Source: G963674835 sp963674835
GTDB taxonomy: Bacteria > Planctomycetota > Planctomycetia > Pirellulales > Thermoguttaceae
Length of the DNA: 64,000 nucleotides
Assembly (NCBI GenBank): GCA_963674835.2
Contig: CAXXKC010000003.1
Span: 62,001-126,000 of the forward strand
Direction: 5' to 3'
Both the position numbers and the translations under genes were made by a program. The notes beneath the pieces were generated by a model, which saw only the letters and a program-made list of their open reading frames with translations, made no database searches and was not told where the DNA came from. Within the stretch, counting starts at the first letter, position 1; the number at the start of each line of letters is the position of its first letter. Shown piece by piece: positions 63,144 to 64,000 of the stretch.

Positions 63144-63893
63144 ATGTATTACCACCGACTTCAAAGCAGTCGCTTCGAACTGAAGTACGTGATCGACGAG
63201 CAGCGCGCGTGTGCCGTTCGCGACTATGTTCGAGGCTACCTGGAGCCGGATGAACATAGCCAGGATGACGCGACGTGCTCCTATCCCGTCTACAGTCTTT
63301 ACCTAGACACGCCGTCGCTCGTTCTGTACCGCCAGACGATCCAGGGTTTGAAGAACCGGTTCAAGCTGCGGATTCGCTTCTACGACGACCGTCCGGCGTC
63401 GCCGGCCTTTTTGGAGATCAAGCAACGGCTGACGGACACCATTCGCAAGGAGCGCGCGGCCCTGTGTAAAGAAGCAGTCTTCCGCCTGTTGGACGGCGAA
63501 CGACCAAGCCCGTCGGACCTGATCCGCTTCAATGGCAACGGGAGTGATTCGGCCGCATTGGAACGATTCTGCAATTTGAGCGAGAAGATCGGCGCGATGG
63601 GCGCGACGTACGTTTGCTACGATCGTGAGGCCTACGTATCGCCGGAAAGCGACAATCTTCGCGTAACTTTCGATCGCCGACTGCGGGCCGAGGCGTTTGG
63701 TGGACCGGTCCTCTTGTCGCCGCCTGCGCAGGGAATGCCCGTACGGGTCGGCGGTGTCGTGCTGGAAATCAAGTTCGTCGATCGTTCTCCTCGTTGGATT
63801 CAGGACATGAGCGGGGCCTTGGACCTGAGACGGTGTTCGATGGCCAAATACGTTCATTGCGTTGATGCCCTGGAACTGCGCCCCTCACGTTGA
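63144..63893 (+). CDS. VTC-domain polyphosphate-polymerase-like protein
   Basis: 249 residues from the ATG at 63144; a GTG three bases upstream is also in frame. N-terminal RFELKYVIDE and RFKLRIRFYD and the FLEIKQR strand with the Lys/Arg-rich tunnel residues match the VTC (CYTH-like) fold, which makes polyphosphate in eukaryotes. The C-terminus (VVLEIKFVDRSPRWI) supplies the final strand. Bacterial versions often sit beside DUF4956 membrane proteins and Cthe_2159- or CotH-type surface proteins. The giant protein upstream and the next gene fit this set. The role in bacteria is not settled. Confidence 0.85.
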   Translation: MYYHRLQSSRFELKYVIDEQRACAVRDYVRGYLEPDEHSQDDATCSYPVYSLYLDTPSLVLYRQTIQGLKNRFKLRIRFYDDRPASPAFLEIKQRLTDTIRKERAALCKEAVFRLLDGERPSPSDLIRFNGNGSDSAALERFCNLSEKIGAMGATYVCYDREAYVSPESDNLRVTFDRRLRAEAFGGPVLLSPPAQGMPVRVGGVVLEIKFVDRSPRWIQDMSGALDLRRCSMAKYVHCVDALELRPSR

Positions 63894-63919
63894 CTCAGCG
63901 CACAACGGGAGTTGTTCCT

Positions 63920-64000
63920 ATGAACGACTGGATCCGTCTGCTGTTTCACAGTGACTACGGCGGCACGCTGTGCGGTCCCCAGTCGGTCGTGTTTGTTGTC
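63920..64000 (+). CDS. Start of a probable DUF4956-type membrane protein (cut by window end)
   Basis: The first 27 codons begin MNDWIRLLF and continue open to the end of the window. It starts 26 bases after the VTC gene with GGGAG upstream. Its identity as DUF4956 rests on the common VTC-DUF4956 gene order, since the visible part is too short for motifs. Confidence 0.45.
   Translation, partial: MNDWIRLLFHSDYGGTLCGPQSVVFVV

Overview
The window looks like chromosomal DNA from a GC-rich planctomycete, probably of the Pirellulales type. This rests on gene content: a BBP7-type outer-membrane barrel, a sulfatase, many secreted glycosidases, HzsA-like and propeller-fused c-type cytochromes, a XylR/AraC regulator, twin-arginine secreted enzymes, and a giant surface protein whose N-terminus carries the planctomycete-style 'LESRMLLS' segment. 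No rRNA or CRISPR array was seen. The only RNA gene found is one tRNA-Pro(CGG).

Layout. (1) 1-827: C-terminal part of a BBP7-like barrel. (2) 838-17888, minus strand: a tightly packed 11-gene operon for a uronic-acid-containing polysaccharide. It has two GH115-like alpha-glucuronidases, a GH39-like enzyme with two tandem near-identical catalytic units, a heparinase II/III-type lyase, an alpha/alpha-toroid protein, KduD, two other dehydrogenases, a VOC protein, an RraA-family protein and a hexuronate-type MFS transporter. Remnants of two more glycosidases lie upstream of it. (3) 18345-20691: a sialidase divergent from an AraC regulator. (4) 21148-31126: tRNA-Pro, followed by a 9.9-kb interval bounded by 16-bp direct repeats, one of them the tRNA 3' end. 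It looks like a genomic island. It carries ThuA, a RAYT transposase with REP-like flanks, two genes broken at REP-like sequence, a second sialidase, and a SIR2-HerA antiphage-type pair. The SIR2 gene is interrupted by a 1258-bp ISAs1 element with intact 10-bp target duplications. (5) 31867-37316, plus strand: two secreted glycosidase-like proteins, then four small unrelated genes with a repeated hairpin-containing spacer. (6) 37320-50419, minus strand: a sugar-catabolic cluster (isomerase-like cupin, FGGY kinase, DeoC-like aldolase, PHP protein, class II aldolase, GldA-like dehydrogenase), then a propeller-cytochrome, a HAD phosphatase, an HzsA-like cytochrome and a XylR-like regulator. (7) 51258-64000, plus strand: a PD-(D/E)XK-like protein, a sulfatase, a 2701-residue surface protein ending in a Cthe_2159-type domain, a VTC-domain protein and the start of a probable DUF4956 membrane protein.

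How the parts may work together: region 2 fits depolymerisation of an acidic glycan outside the cytoplasm, uptake of hexuronates by the MFS carrier, and conversion by KduD and other dehydrogenases. Region 6 fits isomerisation, phosphorylation and aldol cleavage of a ketose, with the XylR-like protein as a candidate sensor. The most unusual part is the tRNA-anchored interval, with its IS-interrupted defence operon and REP-associated gene breakage. All family assignments were made by eye from motifs; no database search was run.
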